From Armigeres subalbatus (Eukaryota; Arthropoda; Insecta; Diptera; Culicidae): a DNA stretch of 64,000 bases. The stretch is taken from assembly GCF_024139115.2 (NCBI RefSeq), contig NC_085140.1, positions 460,257,506-460,321,505 on the forward strand, written 5' to 3'. A program made the position numbers and the translations under genes. The notes under the pieces are model-generated. The model was not told the DNA's origin. It searched no databases and saw nothing but the letters and a program-made list of their open reading frames with translations. Of this stretch, positions 11,534-23,531 are shown in pieces. The first letter of the stretch is position 1. Each line of letters starts with the position of its first letter.

Positions 11534-12540
11534 CTGAAAGTACCCGGAAGGTGGCCAATTCGATCGAAAATCACCGAAATGGACTCCAGTGTACTTGTTT
11601 TACAAAATCATGAAGTTTGACATGCCGCAAGATGGATTCCAAGATTGAACGAAAATTGGCCACTTCCCCAAAGGAACCAGGCCCTGGTTCCTTTGTGTAC
11701 TTCCCGGAGGGTGGTCAATTCGATCGAAATTCGCCGAAACGTACTCCTGTGTACTTGTTTTGCAAAATCATGAACTTTGACAGGTCGTAAGATGGGTTCC
11801 AAAATTGAACGAAAATTGGCCACTTCCTCAAGGGAACCAGGACCTGGAAGTACCCGGAGGGTGGCCAATTCGATCGAAAATCGCCTAAATGTACTCCAGT
11901 GTACTTGTCTTGCAAAATCATGAAGTTTGATATGTCGCAAGATGGGTTCCAAGAGCGAATGAAAATTGGCCACTTCCTCAAGGTAACCAGGCCCTAGAAG
12001 TACCCGGAGGGTGGCCAATTCGATCGAAAATCGCCTAAATGTACTCCAGTGTACTTGTTTTACAAAATCATGAAGTTTGATATGTCGCCAGATGGATTCC
12101 AAGATTGAACGAAAATTGGCCACTTCCCCAAGGGAACCAGGCCCTGGAAGTACCCGGAGGGTGGCCAATTAGATCGAAAATCGCCGAAATGTACTCCAGT
12201 GTACTTGTTTTGCAAAATCATGAAGTTTGATATGTCGCAAGATGGGTTCCAAGAGCGAATGAAAATTGGCCACTTCCCCAAGGGAACCAGGCCCTGGAAG
12301 TCCCCGGAGGGTGGCCAATTCGATCGAAAATCACCTAAATGTATTCCAGTGTTTTTGTTTTGCAAAATCATGAAGTTTGATATGTCGCAAGATGGATTCC
12401 AAGATTGAACAAAAATTGGCCACCTCCCCAAGGGAACCAGGCCCTGGAAGAACCCGAAGGGTTGCCAATTCGATCGAAAATCGCCGACTTGCACTCCAGT
12501 GTACTAGTTTCGCAAAATCATGAAGTTTGACATGAAGCAC
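11534..12540. repeat. 150 bp tandem repeats, right arm (inverted)
   Basis: The marker caaaatcatg recurs at 11603, 11763, 11913, 12063, 12213, 12363 and 12513. Spacing is 150 bp except for the first unit at 160. These are the reverse complement of the left-arm units; seven copies here against three on the left. Confidence 0.85.
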
Positions 12541-12778
12541 GATGGATTTCGAAGCCGATCTGCCAATGACCATTTTTTTCCGGGAGGGAGGTAACCCCAG
12601 TACTCCCCGGAATATATCCGGAACCATGGCCATTGCACAAAAATTGACCTCGGTTCCTAAAACTACAGGAATTTTGTGATCGATTCCAGAAGATTGCTTC
12701 AAAATCCGTTAGAAATTGGCTGAGCTGCGTGGTTTTGAATTTTGAGTTTTGTCGTAAAATGGGGGTTGGGGCGTACGT

Positions 12779-14269
12779 GAGAAATAACTAGTCGCTCACC
12801 AAGGCGATTTCCAATAGATTTCCTTCCCAACTAACGTATTATTCCTTTCCAGTGGGCTCATGAAGATGCAGAGGATTCCTCATTTTTTGTAGCAATGAGT
12901 GTTGAACTAATATTCCTTCTCTTATTCTAATTGACTGTGAACCTGATCAAGTTAGTCCAATCCAAATCTAAGTTAAGTTAACACACGCTCATGTAGCATA
13001 CATACGGTTTGAAATAGTACGTCTTATGACATTTAATTAAACGAGATTAGAATGAATTTTCCTCTTTCCTCTGTTTACTGCTTTCTTGTTTCTACTGCTA
13101 TCCAAACCGAAATTGCGTAATGCGTAAATTTCCCTTGTGTTCTATTGAAAAACACAGTACATCAATACCTTTAGTGTAGCATTAATTTTTTCTCTGCAGG
13201 CTCTGCAGGCACTTCCAACAATGTGTTTTTGCGTTTTATGCATTTCTATTACGAGAAAACTTTTTTGGATTTTATTTTTACAAATTCAACCAACAGCAAG
13301 CGAGTGGGGTCCTTTTGTGCATCCCAGAAGGTGAGTGCAGGTATACGCACTAGCTCCGTAATTCAAAAAGTATTGTCGGGAACGTCGAAACAAAAAAAAA
13401 ATGAATGGCATATTGGAAAAAAAATTGATAGGTGCAATGCATTGTAACATTTTCTCACGGTAAGAATATGGAGACAGCAAATATGTTTCTTTTCTTCGTA
13501 ACTGTTCTCATTATTGTTCAGTGGATCGATAATACACAAAATCAACTAATAGCATATTTAGAACAATATAGCAATGTTTTGGAGTGAGCTTTTAAGATTA
13601 AAGACGGAAAGTGAATTTAAATTGCAAAAATTTGGGCCTCTGTATTTAGCTTAGATACCGAGAAAAAAATCTAGACTATGATTTTAATTGTAATTTGCGT
13701 TACGTCTCTTTCTCGGTTGTATATCAATATTAAAATTAGATCAGATGGTAAGCAAACAAAATCCAGTATATAAATCAATATGATAATCACAATATTCAAC
13801 CAACCTGTCAGAAGCTACGACAGAAACCAAACCGACGCATTTGCCTTAAAGATTCAGGAGGGAATATCTACCTACCGCAGCAAAGGAAAAATGTATATCC
13901 GAGCGCCAGATCAGAGCCAACCATAAATCGCTGAATGTTCGCATCGTTGGCAGATGGGGTGGAATTAATTAAAGTTCGTTTCGTTTGCTATTTTTCTCCA
14001 CATCTGATACCATCGGCCAAGGAAGGGGAATGACTCTTATAGGCAATAACTTATTATATGTAGATTTTGTTCTCCTTCACTGTAATTGTTTGCACACGCA
14101 ATTAAATACTTTCTTCGGCAAAATTTGTGTTACTCCTGCGATGGAGATTGCCTCAAGGACATTTGCATTGAAATGATGCAATACCAAGTTTGCTCTTGTG
14201 CTCGTTGAGAACATCTCGTAAGGAAGAGGTACATTTAATTTCGAGTCCTGTGTCTGTACTAACTTAGAT
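12779..14269. other. no recognisable feature
   Basis: AT-rich sequence with no gene I can support; several short frames lack protein character. Confidence 0.5.
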
Positions 14270-14395
14270 CAGGACTCCTGATTCAGGCATCGGTTGATGA
14301 CCATTTGTATCCATTTCCCTTGAGAGTTCTCCACTGATACATACCACGTGTCGCTAGCGTAGAGCAGGTTGTTGACGTTGATGTGCGTTGACTAA
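14270..14395 (-). pseudogene. RTE-clade LINE C-terminal fragment
   Basis: Minus-strand reading gives LLYASDTWYVSVENSQ, nearly the same as the YASETWCVSVENTQ stretch of the RTE element at 48102-48545. Only about 40 codons are preserved. Confidence 0.7.
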
Positions 14396-14604
14396 TCTGG
14401 TTACATTACTGTAATAGGGTATTTAGACGAGCTATACATGATAATGTATAAACATTGACTATCAATGTATGTACATAGTTTTTTTAACTACTCGTTTAAT
14501 TTGAAGGAATGTATACAGTTCATATCATACAGTACATTAGTTCTATATTATACAGGTTCGACTTATGCGCTACCGCCGCATGTGAAACGATTGATTCATT
14601 AATA

Positions 14605-14875
14605 TGAAATGAATCGCCTACTTTGAGTGTGCTTACAGCGGCACACTAGGAGTTAACTTTCTAAAATCAGTATGGCGAAAGACATCTAAGGTTCAATTTT
14701 TCAAAATTGAGCACCTTCATCGAAAGAATATTTGGTAGACGTAGTAGCAGACACCTTCCTACATAACCGGTACCAAATAGTTTTTCATGAAAAGTTCCTA
14801 ATTTTGAGAAAACCCGCAGCGTAGACAGCGTCGGGAAGAAAATCACCCACTGCCAATAATTCATTCTTATCAATA
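14605..14875. repeat. interspersed repeat shared with 42880-43152
   Basis: The blocks atgaatcgcctac, gtgcttacag, acaccttcctacataa and taccaaatagtttttca appear in the same order at 42880-43152. Short inverted ends (aatgaat and attcatt) hint at a MITE. No coding potential. Confidence 0.6.
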
Positions 14876-16058
14876 AGTACGGAACAGTTAGGTAATGCTT
14901 GCGGTGGCAGTATGGTCAATGGTCGTTATGGTGACCATGAGTTGCTGCCTCTGGTCGAGGAAAGCCTAAACAAAATTACCATTATACACTCACAGCCTAC
15001 TTTTCATTCATTTTGGGCCATCCTTCATTACGGATACCGAGGTCTTCCAAGCTTGAATTTGGGTGATGATAATGATCTCGTGATGTCGCATAATTGCAGG
15101 TCCCTACCCGGTTGTTAACGCACGGGGGTCTCGTTTGCATTGAGCTTACGAATAAGAAGGGGAGAAGAAATGTTTCCATATTACGCATGCCTAGCATCAG
15201 ATCGTGTGTCTTGATCGTGTCTTCGAAATTTGAATGAGAAAAGAGATAAAAAATAAAACAGTAAAAAATAGCGGCGCCCTTCGCGTGGACATCGTTAGCT
15301 GATACATAATTTACACACCACGGGAATGATTGGAACCACTAGCAAGTAGCATGTAATTAGCAATAGCCAACTGTTTGTTTGGAATTTTTGTCTACAATCA
15401 TCATTCAAACTACAGTGTCATTCATATTTCTTGTTTGAAAAGCGATGTTTCCGGTCCATAGAAAATTGGTCCTCAGTAGGGGTATTTCCAAACGGCAAGA
15501 AAACCGAGACAAGCAATCTCCAACGAATGTCACATATATAAAATAAATGCCTGTACTATTTGACAAATTTTATTCCTATTTCGTCACTTCCCGTGTATTT
15601 ATCACTGCCTTCTTTAAAAACACATAAAATTTGTCACACCAGGTACAATTGGTGTGAGGCGCACACAGAAGCTACCGCGGCGCCACTTTTACGTAGATGT
15701 AGATGCCATGAGCTGTATAATGGGAAAATGAAACGATGCGCAAACTTTGGTACTCACAATGAAACCGCATCAGTGCGATTCATCTACATGTTTGGGCATC
15801 GTGAGAATTCTCGTTTCTTCTGCGTTACGCTGATTCTATTGCTGATTCATGCAAAAATATAAGAACAGATTTGTTATTCACCAATTCAAATCAGTTTGGA
15901 TTACCTTGAATGTTAATCTATAATATGATTAAATATCTAATTAAGTTAAAAGCAACATTTCCAATTTATGTTCGTTTTCGGAATGAAACCTGATTGACTA
16001 ACATTGTAAGTTATGGAATAGGAAATTCAAAGCTCACTGATGTTGAATTAGTTTTGAC
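14876..16058. other. no recognisable feature
   Basis: No gene or repeat boundary that I can support. Confidence 0.45.
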
Positions 16059-17270
16059 CGGGCCGGGACTACACTCATCGCGCTCAAATTGTTCGCTTTC
16101 TTATTATGCGCAATTTTCATAACTTCGGGCTTTTCTCAAAGGGGATTAGTAGGGTTTCTTTTGACCAAGGTACCGCCTCGCTAGATTCTTCCCCGCGTTC
16201 ATGAAAATGTCTGTGTTTTGCCTTTCTCGTACAAAAAAGTTCTACCGAAAGGCTATAGGATTACTACAAAAAACAACCTTTGATAGAACGCCCGGAGACC
16301 CATAATGTTATATGCTCAGTTCGACTCAGTTCGCCGAACCGAGGTGATGTCTGTATGTGTGTGTATGTGTACAAATTTTGTAGACACACTTTTTGGAACT
16401 TAGCATTACCCGATTTACTCGCAACAAGTTGTATTCGACGGAGAATGCAGTCCCATTGTTTACTATCGAAAATTGGCCCGACCGGACTTTGTATTTTGGA
16501 ATTATAGAAAAATCATTATTTTTTCCCAAGGGAAAAAATAAAAACCGAAAAAAAAACAAATGTCCAGCAATGGTGGCAATGTGTATTAATTCACGCAAAA
16601 AAAAACAAGCAAAATAATAGAAAACATGCGATCCATTCCCCTAAAGTGTTTTTTTGGGTTTTTTAATTTCTTTTTTATTTATTTACATTTTATGACGCAC
16701 GACAGAGGCATCATCGCCGCTAGGTGGATTAATCTTTTTTTTTTTTGTTTTTCGTTATTATAGTCAAATATCTTCAGTAATAAAATGCAATCAAGTTCTG
16801 GCGTTGCAAAAGTGGAAGTGGATACATGAAATATAAAAACTAAAAGTGAATTGGAACGTTTCCCTTATGTAATTACCGATATTGAAAGCCCATAAATTCA
16901 TATATAAGAGGTATGGTCATATTTATTGAAATTTTGCCACGTGATATACCGAATCGTGTCAGACAGAAGTGGAAAATATTACAAACAACTGTAGATCTAT
17001 ATGCAATCATTTTTTATTTGTTGAGGATACTATTGGGGACATTCCAATCCATCCAAAACATTAATGAGTTCAGGTCTGGATTTCTACCATAGAAGGGAAA
17101 GGTAATACAAACATCAAAATATACATCATGCGGTGTTCACAGAAATCAAATAATTCATGTGATGATATTGCTCGGCGTGCTCATACTGATATTCTAGAAT
17201 TAGCGAAATATTTTGAAACGACCTCCAAAATGTGCTTGGTATCAAGGCAGGTCATCAGATCTATTATTAT
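16059..17270. repeat. decayed arm of the large TTAA foldback family
   Basis: From gggccgggac at 16068, through ggggattagta and cgttcatgaaaatgtctgtg, to the tgaaagcccata and gagttcaggtc blocks at 16880-17075, the order of motifs matches the left arm of the element at 52318-53150. Similarity is patchy, so this is an old relic. A family A repeat is inserted at 16218-16508. Confidence 0.6.
16218..16508 (-). repeat. interspersed repeat family A, third copy
   Basis: Reads gcctttctcgta on the plus strand, then the reversed gtcgattg-type, microsatellite and actcgcaacaagttg blocks of the copies at 2187-4421. Confidence 0.6.
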
Positions 17271-17675
17271 GAAGAAGAAGCGTAATGCGTTTTGTAGCCG
17301 GCATGGAGCGATCCGATTTAAAAAACATATGGCTTAAGCGCCACTCCATTAAGGAGACCAAGGCCAAGTTAATTTGCCCGGATGAGACTCTCCCAAGACG
17401 AGTCCATTGAAATTTTCCCGATAAGGATTTATGGATCGGTCCAGCCAGCAACAACGAAACGTGCTATATTGGGTCCACCCTATCTTCCATCCATATCTCA
17501 CAGCCACACCATACACTAAAAAAATCGGTGAGAGCCCACCAGTCAAGGAGCTAGACTTTACTAAGGTAGCGCAGATCAGCGTTGCGTGCCACTATTTGTC
17601 TCTTTTACTCTCCCGCTGATCTTATGCAACGCAAATAGTGACGACACTAGTCTAGCTCATTAAATACCCAACAGT
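17271..17675. other. no gene; small imperfect palindrome
   Basis: The sequence around 17548-17660 begins gagctagac and ends gtctagctc, with a partly inverted interior (ccactatttg, caaatagtg). It may be a small MITE; no target duplication was identified. Confidence 0.35.
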
Positions 17676-17684
17676 ACCTAATAC

Positions 17685-17962
17685 CGATGTGCTTTACTAC
17701 AGGCTACAAGTGTGGGCCAAAACCTAAAGTAGTATTTATTCAACGAAAATTCTCTCTTTTGAGAGAGAAACTCTCAGCTGGGTTGCCGAAGATGGCCGAA
17801 GGCCACCGAATGTGACGTCACGCCTGGCGTACTCGGTATAATTTTTATAACAGACGTGACGTTTCACTCCGCCCACCCGCTGTGGGTGGCAATGTTTACA
17901 TTATTTTTCCGGCTAATACAGACTTAGAACACTTTGGCCCACACCTTTACTGAAGCACATCG
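17685..17962. mobile_element. MITE with 9 bp target duplication (MULE-like)
   Basis: The direct repeat acctaatac occurs at 17676-17684 and 17963-17971. The ends cgatgtgctt and aagcacatcg are inverted, and the match continues to gtgtgggccaaa about 35 bp inside each end. A 9 bp duplication is the usual mark of Mutator-like elements. There is no coding sequence. Confidence 0.75.
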
Positions 17963-17971
17963 ACCTAATAC

Positions 17972-19184
17972 ACTCTAAGCTTGAGTGACGCTCTCATAAT
18001 CGACAGACTCTCTCTTCGCACCAACAATCATCAATAAGCTGGAAGCGACATAAACAACCCACAGTCAAACTCAACATTGGAGGACAGGACTCGAAACTAC
18101 AAACAATTCGCGCTGTGACGTTAAACACAATCAATTAACTAATTGGCTAGGGAGACACATAGAAACATTTTATTTATAAGGCATGTTTATTTACTTAAAT
18201 CTAACAGGGGCACATATTGGTTCGGGGTTTGTGTTTTGTTCGTTTTAGTGTTTGTGTTCGTTCATAACTTCTTGTGTGCGGTCTTGGTTTTCCCTAACTC
18301 TCTATCGTCTCTCTTGTGCTCTGTGTGCTTTCCAACTGTGACGTCACTATTCTCTGCAGCTTTGCTGCTCATCGGTCTGCGCTCCTGATATCTGAAGTGA
18401 ATTTTGGTGGTGGTGAAAACGGCCATGCACGCATTTTTACAGGTCCGGGATGGCGGACCCAAGCAATAGTCGGCAGGATTTCCGACTCGCAAAAAAATGG
18501 TTTGGCTTTAGAAGCACATTAGCGGCTCTTCAGTCTTCAGTCTCTTCAGTCAAAAATTTTCTCCTCGGAGCCCTCCCCGGACGCTTCCCTCCAATCAAAA
18601 TAGTTTTGGTGACTTTGTCGGTTTGTTGTCGCTTACTTAACCCTATCGATGACCTGCCGGTGGGGTTGGCACAATAGCACATTTAGAGCACATTTACCTC
18701 ATGAGATTTGACTACCTAGTCTAACTTCGCACACAAATCTTCACGCACACTGTTTTGCCTAATTTAACGTCATTTAAATTAATTAATTACATCTAACGTC
18801 ACACCTGAAACATACTTAGGACAATCGAAAAAATAATTAGCAAACGCGGACACCTGAGTCCGTGAATCCCCAGATCAAGGATGGTGGGCTCGGACACAAC
18901 CGGAAACACGTCATTTCCCGACCCCTTTCGTGTACGATCGTGTCCTTATTGGCACGATGGATAATTGATACGAAAGCTGTGCTGTTTTCCCTCTCTCACC
19001 TTATCCGAAAAACGAATAGTCTCGACCTTGGAGAGCTTGGCTAATTGATAGTGCCCGTTTGCCTACGTCAAGGGACAGTTTATTGGCGATTGAAAGATGG
19101 AAATGCTTACAATCAACCCTAAGTATAATAAACTATATAGAAAATTATTTACAATTTTCCTGACTGATACAGTGTTTTACACCC
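17972..19184. other. no gene recognised
   Basis: Pyrimidine-rich and repeat-like in places, but I could not find terminal repeats, a primer-binding site or a protein. Open frames at 18143-18677 lack recognisable motifs. Confidence 0.4.
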
Positions 19185-20935
19185 AGCTAAAGTTATTATG
19201 CTTAGTTCAAGAATATCAGTTGATTGTATGGAAATATTTGGAATGCCCCACAGTGATATTAAATATATAGAACTCAAGAAACGTTCTGAACTTTGGTTCA
19301 TAAGGCCTACACAGTAACGGCCTTCGATATGTTCATGGCATCTCTCAAAACTCTTCCCAACATATCCTTAGATGTATGTGAGAATATGTGATACCAATCT
19401 TACTGCATTCTAATACACCACCCAAAACGTTCATGAGTTCAGGTCGTCAGATATACAATTCTTAGTTTAGTTCAAAGATATCAAATGGTATATGTGAAGA
19501 TTTTTGGCATTCCTTATAGTAACATTCCGGAATTCACTAAACGTTCCGATATTTAGGTCATAAGGCCTTCACAGTAACGATCTCCACAATGTTCATAGCA
19601 TCTATTTAAAATCTTATCAACAGATCCTTAGATTCTTGACCAGATATATGATCACTAATGCCAAATGATGAGAACAATGATGTGATTACATCGTGTGGTG
19701 CCCGCTATGGTCTCCACCAGTGTATGTGATACCAATTTTGTTGCATTTCAATAACCCTAAGGTTATTGAGGTCCTGGGACCTACTCAGTAACGTTAATGT
19801 TCATGTTCAGTAACGTAATGTTCAAGTCATCTAGAAAAATTCCTCTCAACAGTTCATCAGATACCTGCAAAGCAATGTGGTACCAATCTTGCTGCATTTC
19901 AGTACACCAAAGGCTTTCGAAAACCTTCTTTGGAACACGTCGGGATATCTATCTATGTAGAAGCTTGATGCGTGTTGAAAATCTAGCTCAACCCGCGGAT
20001 ATCACATGGTTTATGTATGATATTCTAGAATTCACGAAACATTCATAAGTTGTGATCATAAGACCTATGTAATAACAGCCTCCAAAAAGTTTATGGTTTT
20101 TATCAAAACTCATCCCAACAAATCCTTTGATGCCTGCGAAGATATGTGATACCTATCTTGCTGCATTTAAAACAACATCGTAGGCCATCCAAAACGTTCT
20201 TGAGTTCAGGTTATCAGATCTACAATCATATTGTGCGTGTTTTACACCAATCTCGGGTCATTCTGTTTAGTTCAAAGGTATCAGAAGACTTATGTAGGGG
20301 TTTTTGGCATTCCACATAGTGACATTCTGGAATTCACAAAAAGTTCTAATGTTTATGTCATAAGACCTATGCAGCGAAGGCTTTAGATACTTGACAAGAT
20401 ATGCGATGCCAATTTGGATACACCGTAGTCTATTCAAATTGTTGTTAGTTCAGGTCTTCGGATCTACAATCATAAAAAAGCGTTTTTTGCGAAACTATTC
20501 TGCATGCATCATTGTAACATGCAACATTTTAGCAGTTGCAAAGCGTTCTGTAGTTTAGGTCGTAGGGTTTATGCAGTAACGGTCTCAAATACGTTTATGT
20601 TTTCTATTCAATATCTACCCAACAAATCCTTAGATGTTTGTCAAAATATATTAAATATTAATCTTCTCACATTTAAATACACCGAAGGCAATCCAAAACT
20701 GTGTTCAGATCAGTTCATCAGAACTACGATCTTGTAGCTAAGGTAAAAGCATCATTCAAACCAGATAATCCTTTGAACATGTTTTGTAAAATAATAAAGT
20801 ATTCAGAAAAAATAACGTTTCTTTCGTCAAACCAACATTCTGAGATGATTCAAACGGAACACATTCCTTTGAACTTATATTACAAAATCAAAATGCTTGA
20901 GATGTCGCAATCCGTGTTTCCCACTTGATCAGGTA
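19185..20935. repeat. degenerate tandem repeats of about 330 bp
   Basis: The blocks gttcaggt with atctacaatcat, ttcaaagatatcaaa, attccacatagtgacatt, ttcacaaa and ccttagatgt recur five or six times in variable order and spacing. The same blocks make up the arms of the element at 52318-60063 (for example 53100-53600 and 58380-59450). I read this as another old relic of that family. Confidence 0.6.
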
Positions 20936-21260
20936 GTATCCATTTATCCGGGACATCAGCAAAAACAGACAAGACCATTTCCATAATCATTAAATGTGTA
21001 GTCTTTTTTTAGTGTGCAGCTGATGAGTATTTCAAATGTCAGCTTCATAAAGAAGATTTTCATTAATGACTTGATGTGCTCACTTACGTACGTTTAACTC
21101 GTTTATCTTATGCCGAAACCGACATAATTTTCTTTTTTGATACTCCCCAGGGACTTCCAGTCTCGACATCCAGCGTCACTCTTCCGTTTCATACCGACAC
21201 AACCTTAAAGCCATCAATATACATATGCAACCCCAGGAGGTGACAGTTATTTATGGACCG
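20936..21260. other. no recognisable feature
   Basis: Nothing supported between the tandem repeats and the left arm of the inverted duplication. Confidence 0.4.
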
Positions 21261-21977
21261 ATACTGCTCGATTGAGGGTGGCGGCCGTACCATGCGGCGT
21301 ATTAGCAATTCAAACTCGAAGTTCCAGTCACCAGAAGGATAGACTTGCAATGGAGGAGAACGTGTTCGATAATATTGGTAAAAATAAATTTGCTGCCCTG
21401 TTTGATAATGAGACGAGGTAATTGAAGCCTAGTGGAAAAGGGCTTTTCTTCATTGGATGGTGAAGTGTTACCACACTGCATTGATAGGCAGGTCTTCATT
21501 ATTCAACTATAAGACAAATAGGAATATTACAATCAGCATGTAAAATGAATAGGAAATGCTAGAGAGTTTGGGAACTGGCAGTTAGTGAGTCATTTATTGT
21601 TGTTGGCATTTCTATTTACTTTCTCCACGTATAGAGAAATGCTTCCTTAAGTTTGAATTTTGTGTTTTTTACCAATTAGCAATAAACGCCGAGGAAAATT
21701 AATCTTCATTCTTTATTTAATTCATTGATATTCCTTATTTTGCTTAAACGAATTTAAAATGCTTCTAACTCTATATGGAAATTGTTAATATCTGACTAAC
21801 GTCCTCCAACAATATTAAGAGTTCCAACCGAGTGAAAACAGGAGAAAAACTGCATATTTGAATAAGAAAATATTTGATAATATCATTAGAAGTAGATTTC
21901 TTTTTATTTGGATCACATACTTTAATCAGGAAATCAGCATCTGAAATAAGTTACTGGCAAATGAGTCAATCGACACC

Positions 21978-22490
21978 ATCCATTAGAGTGGCCCAAGCTT
22001 ATATGGAAAAAGTGAAAAGTCTGGAATTTCAAACCTTGCACCCTTAAATGACAGTTTGGGGGTCCCAGAAGCTCCCCTGAAAATTTCAGCTCATTCGGTC
22101 CAGTGGTTGGCGTGCGCAAATGGCTCAAAGTTTGTATGGGAAAAGTGATCCAAATGTATGGGGAAACGCAACCGTTTCAGTTTTTGCTTCTAGGTGGCGC
22201 TGTAGTCGACGGATTCCTGTTGTGGACAAAATGTAGAACCTTTTTATATAAGGAAGCGACTGGTGAAGACCGGATGTAAAGCCAAGTTATATGCATCCAA
22301 AGTCGAGGGTGTCGAGCGTGTCCCCAGGGTGTTTAAAATGAGAGCAACGTACCACCGACCATTGCGGCGGCAATTCAGGCGTATTCGATGCCGTGCGAAA
22401 TTAAATGCATGATTATCACGCAATCTCGCGATTTTTTATCCGATTGGTAAATACTTTCCGTGCTCTTTACAGTAGTGTAGCTAGAGAGAG
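21978..22490. repeat. 3' terminal region of the large transposon
   Basis: This block (ttagagtggcccaag at the outer end, agagggggtgac at the inner end) is present in inverted orientation at 25020-25530 and 36840-37550. The last of these lies upstream of the transposase N-terminus, so the two outer copies look like the long terminal inverted repeats of one transposon. It contains the blocks cgccacctagaagc and ccaaccactggaccgaat in reverse complement. Confidence 0.6.
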
Positions 22491-22770
22491 AGGGGGTGAC
22501 TTACCACTGAAGCCAACCAGCTGAAGTATTTTGGGGAAGACAAAATTCAAGAAATATTTGTAACGAGTTGTTTTCGGACATAGTGATGCCCGTTGCATCA
22601 ATTTTAGAACGATATGATATAATTGTTACAGACAGAGGGACAGAAGGACAGAAAGACAGAGAGACCTGGGATATTATATAAGTTATATATTTTTCAAACA
22701 ACAGTTTTAATGTTTATAGCATAATTTATTAACTGTATAAAACTACAAAGTTATCAACAAACAACACTTA

Positions 22771-23220
22771 GCATTAGCATTAGCATTAGCATTGAGCAAT
22801 TCGCACAAATTCGTAGGTGGTACAAGCCAAGACTATTGTACGAGAGTAGCATCACTTTTATCCGTTACCACAGATAATGATTTGGGACTAATCAATACCT
22901 CTTAGATGGAAGCAATGCACTTTCCAATAGTCGAGATCTGTCCTGGCCACGTCCTTGCGAATGCTGAGGAAGGGGAAGGATGATTAGTTGGACACCTACT
23001 TAAGAAAGATGCAGAGAACTCTACGACCTCTCATAGGTGCCACGGGAGGTTTTGGGATTGTGTGGAAGGTTATAACAGTAGGAACCGTTTTGGTAGAACG
23101 TGAAACACAGAAAGAACTAAGATAGAAATTCAAAGTAGGAAAGGGACGAGCCTGGAATTGAACCCACGACCTCCTGCTTATAAGGCAGAAGCAGTAGCCG
23201 CTAGACCACCGAGCTCGTCT
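22771..23220 (-). mobile_element. tRNA-derived SINE with hexamer tail
   Basis: Read on the minus strand it starts with a tRNA-like head (gacgagctcggtggtctagc at 23220 inward), has a clear pol III B box (gggttcaattcc) at about 23150, a unique body of about 330 bp and a tail of four gctaat-type hexamers. A perfect 23 bp target duplication flanks it at 22748-22770 and 23221-23243. It lies in the 3' untranslated part of the transposase gene. The tail differs from the Feilai copy at 38495, so it is a different SINE subfamily or family. Confidence 0.85.
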
Positions 23221-23251
23221 AAGTTATCAACAAACAACACTTATACCTATA

Positions 23252-23342
23252 TTAATTATTTATTTCAACTGCTAGGCCTTCCTTTATGCCAGAGCGAGTG
23301 CTACCTGGAAAATTTTGCCTATGCTGTTGAACAACTTTGAGA
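23252..23342 (-). pseudogene. transposase-like gene: original C-terminus
   Basis: Minus-strand reading LKVVQQHRQNFPGSTRSG followed by about 12 codons and a TAA gives what appears to be the natural end of the transposase-like protein encoded upstream at 26236-36470. The preceding C-terminal coding sequence is found only in opposite orientation at 23532-24305. The SINE sits just downstream. Confidence 0.65.
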
Positions 23343-23379
23343 ATTTTTGTTTAAAATTTTTTTCATACTAATTGAAAAT

Positions 23380-23531
23380 GTTGATTCATCTTTTTCAGCG
23401 TGACCTATATTATTTTTCATGAATTAATTTGAATAGCACAATCAACATAAAAACATGAAAGCTTTTGATTGCAGTACTCAAATTAATTCATGAAAAAGTG
23501 TTACTTAGGTCCTTTTGAAAAGTTAATCGAG
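23380..23531. mobile_element. palindromic MITE with 4 bp target, partly decayed copy
   Basis: This is the same element as 26269-26420 and 36932-37119 (tcatgaattaatttga, then its inverse, then ggtccttttgaaaagttaa). The outer left end is degraded. It is followed by aact and transposase coding sequence, exactly as on the minus strand at 26268, so it is the duplicated partner of that copy. Confidence 0.7.

Larger units (their letters stand above)
10035..12778. mobile_element. foldback element built on long inverted arms
   Basis: The first 650 bases and the last 1240 bases are inverted copies: acgtacg and ccccaaccccc at 10035 match the reverse complement at 12778, followed on both sides by a shared unique block of about 230 bp (10050-10280, 12540-12765) and then by 150 bp tandem repeats. 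No transposase is encoded. I could not see a clear target duplication. The architecture (long arms with internal tandem repeats around a centre) is that of foldback elements. Confidence 0.8.
21261..23342. repeat. left arm of a 2 kb inverted duplication
   Basis: Sequence from atactgctcgatt (21261) to caactttgagaa (23342) recurs in reverse complement at 24306-26233. Read on the minus strand it holds, in order, the transposase C-terminus, a SINE, a transposon end (about 22490 to 21978) and flanking DNA. The right arm lacks about 150-170 bp that are present here (about 23180-23300), which explains its smaller length. Confidence 0.85.

Noticed and set aside
10285..12540. Regular 150 bp repeats as a CRISPR array
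   Set aside because: The units are contiguous without unique spacers, far too long, and lie in a eukaryotic foldback element.
18143..18677. Open frames with hydrophobic stretches, possible small membrane proteins or an LTR element
   Set aside because: No conserved motif, no long terminal repeats or primer-binding site could be identified.
23150..23220. A functional tRNA gene on the minus strand
   Set aside because: It is the head of a SINE with a body, tail and 23 bp target duplication.
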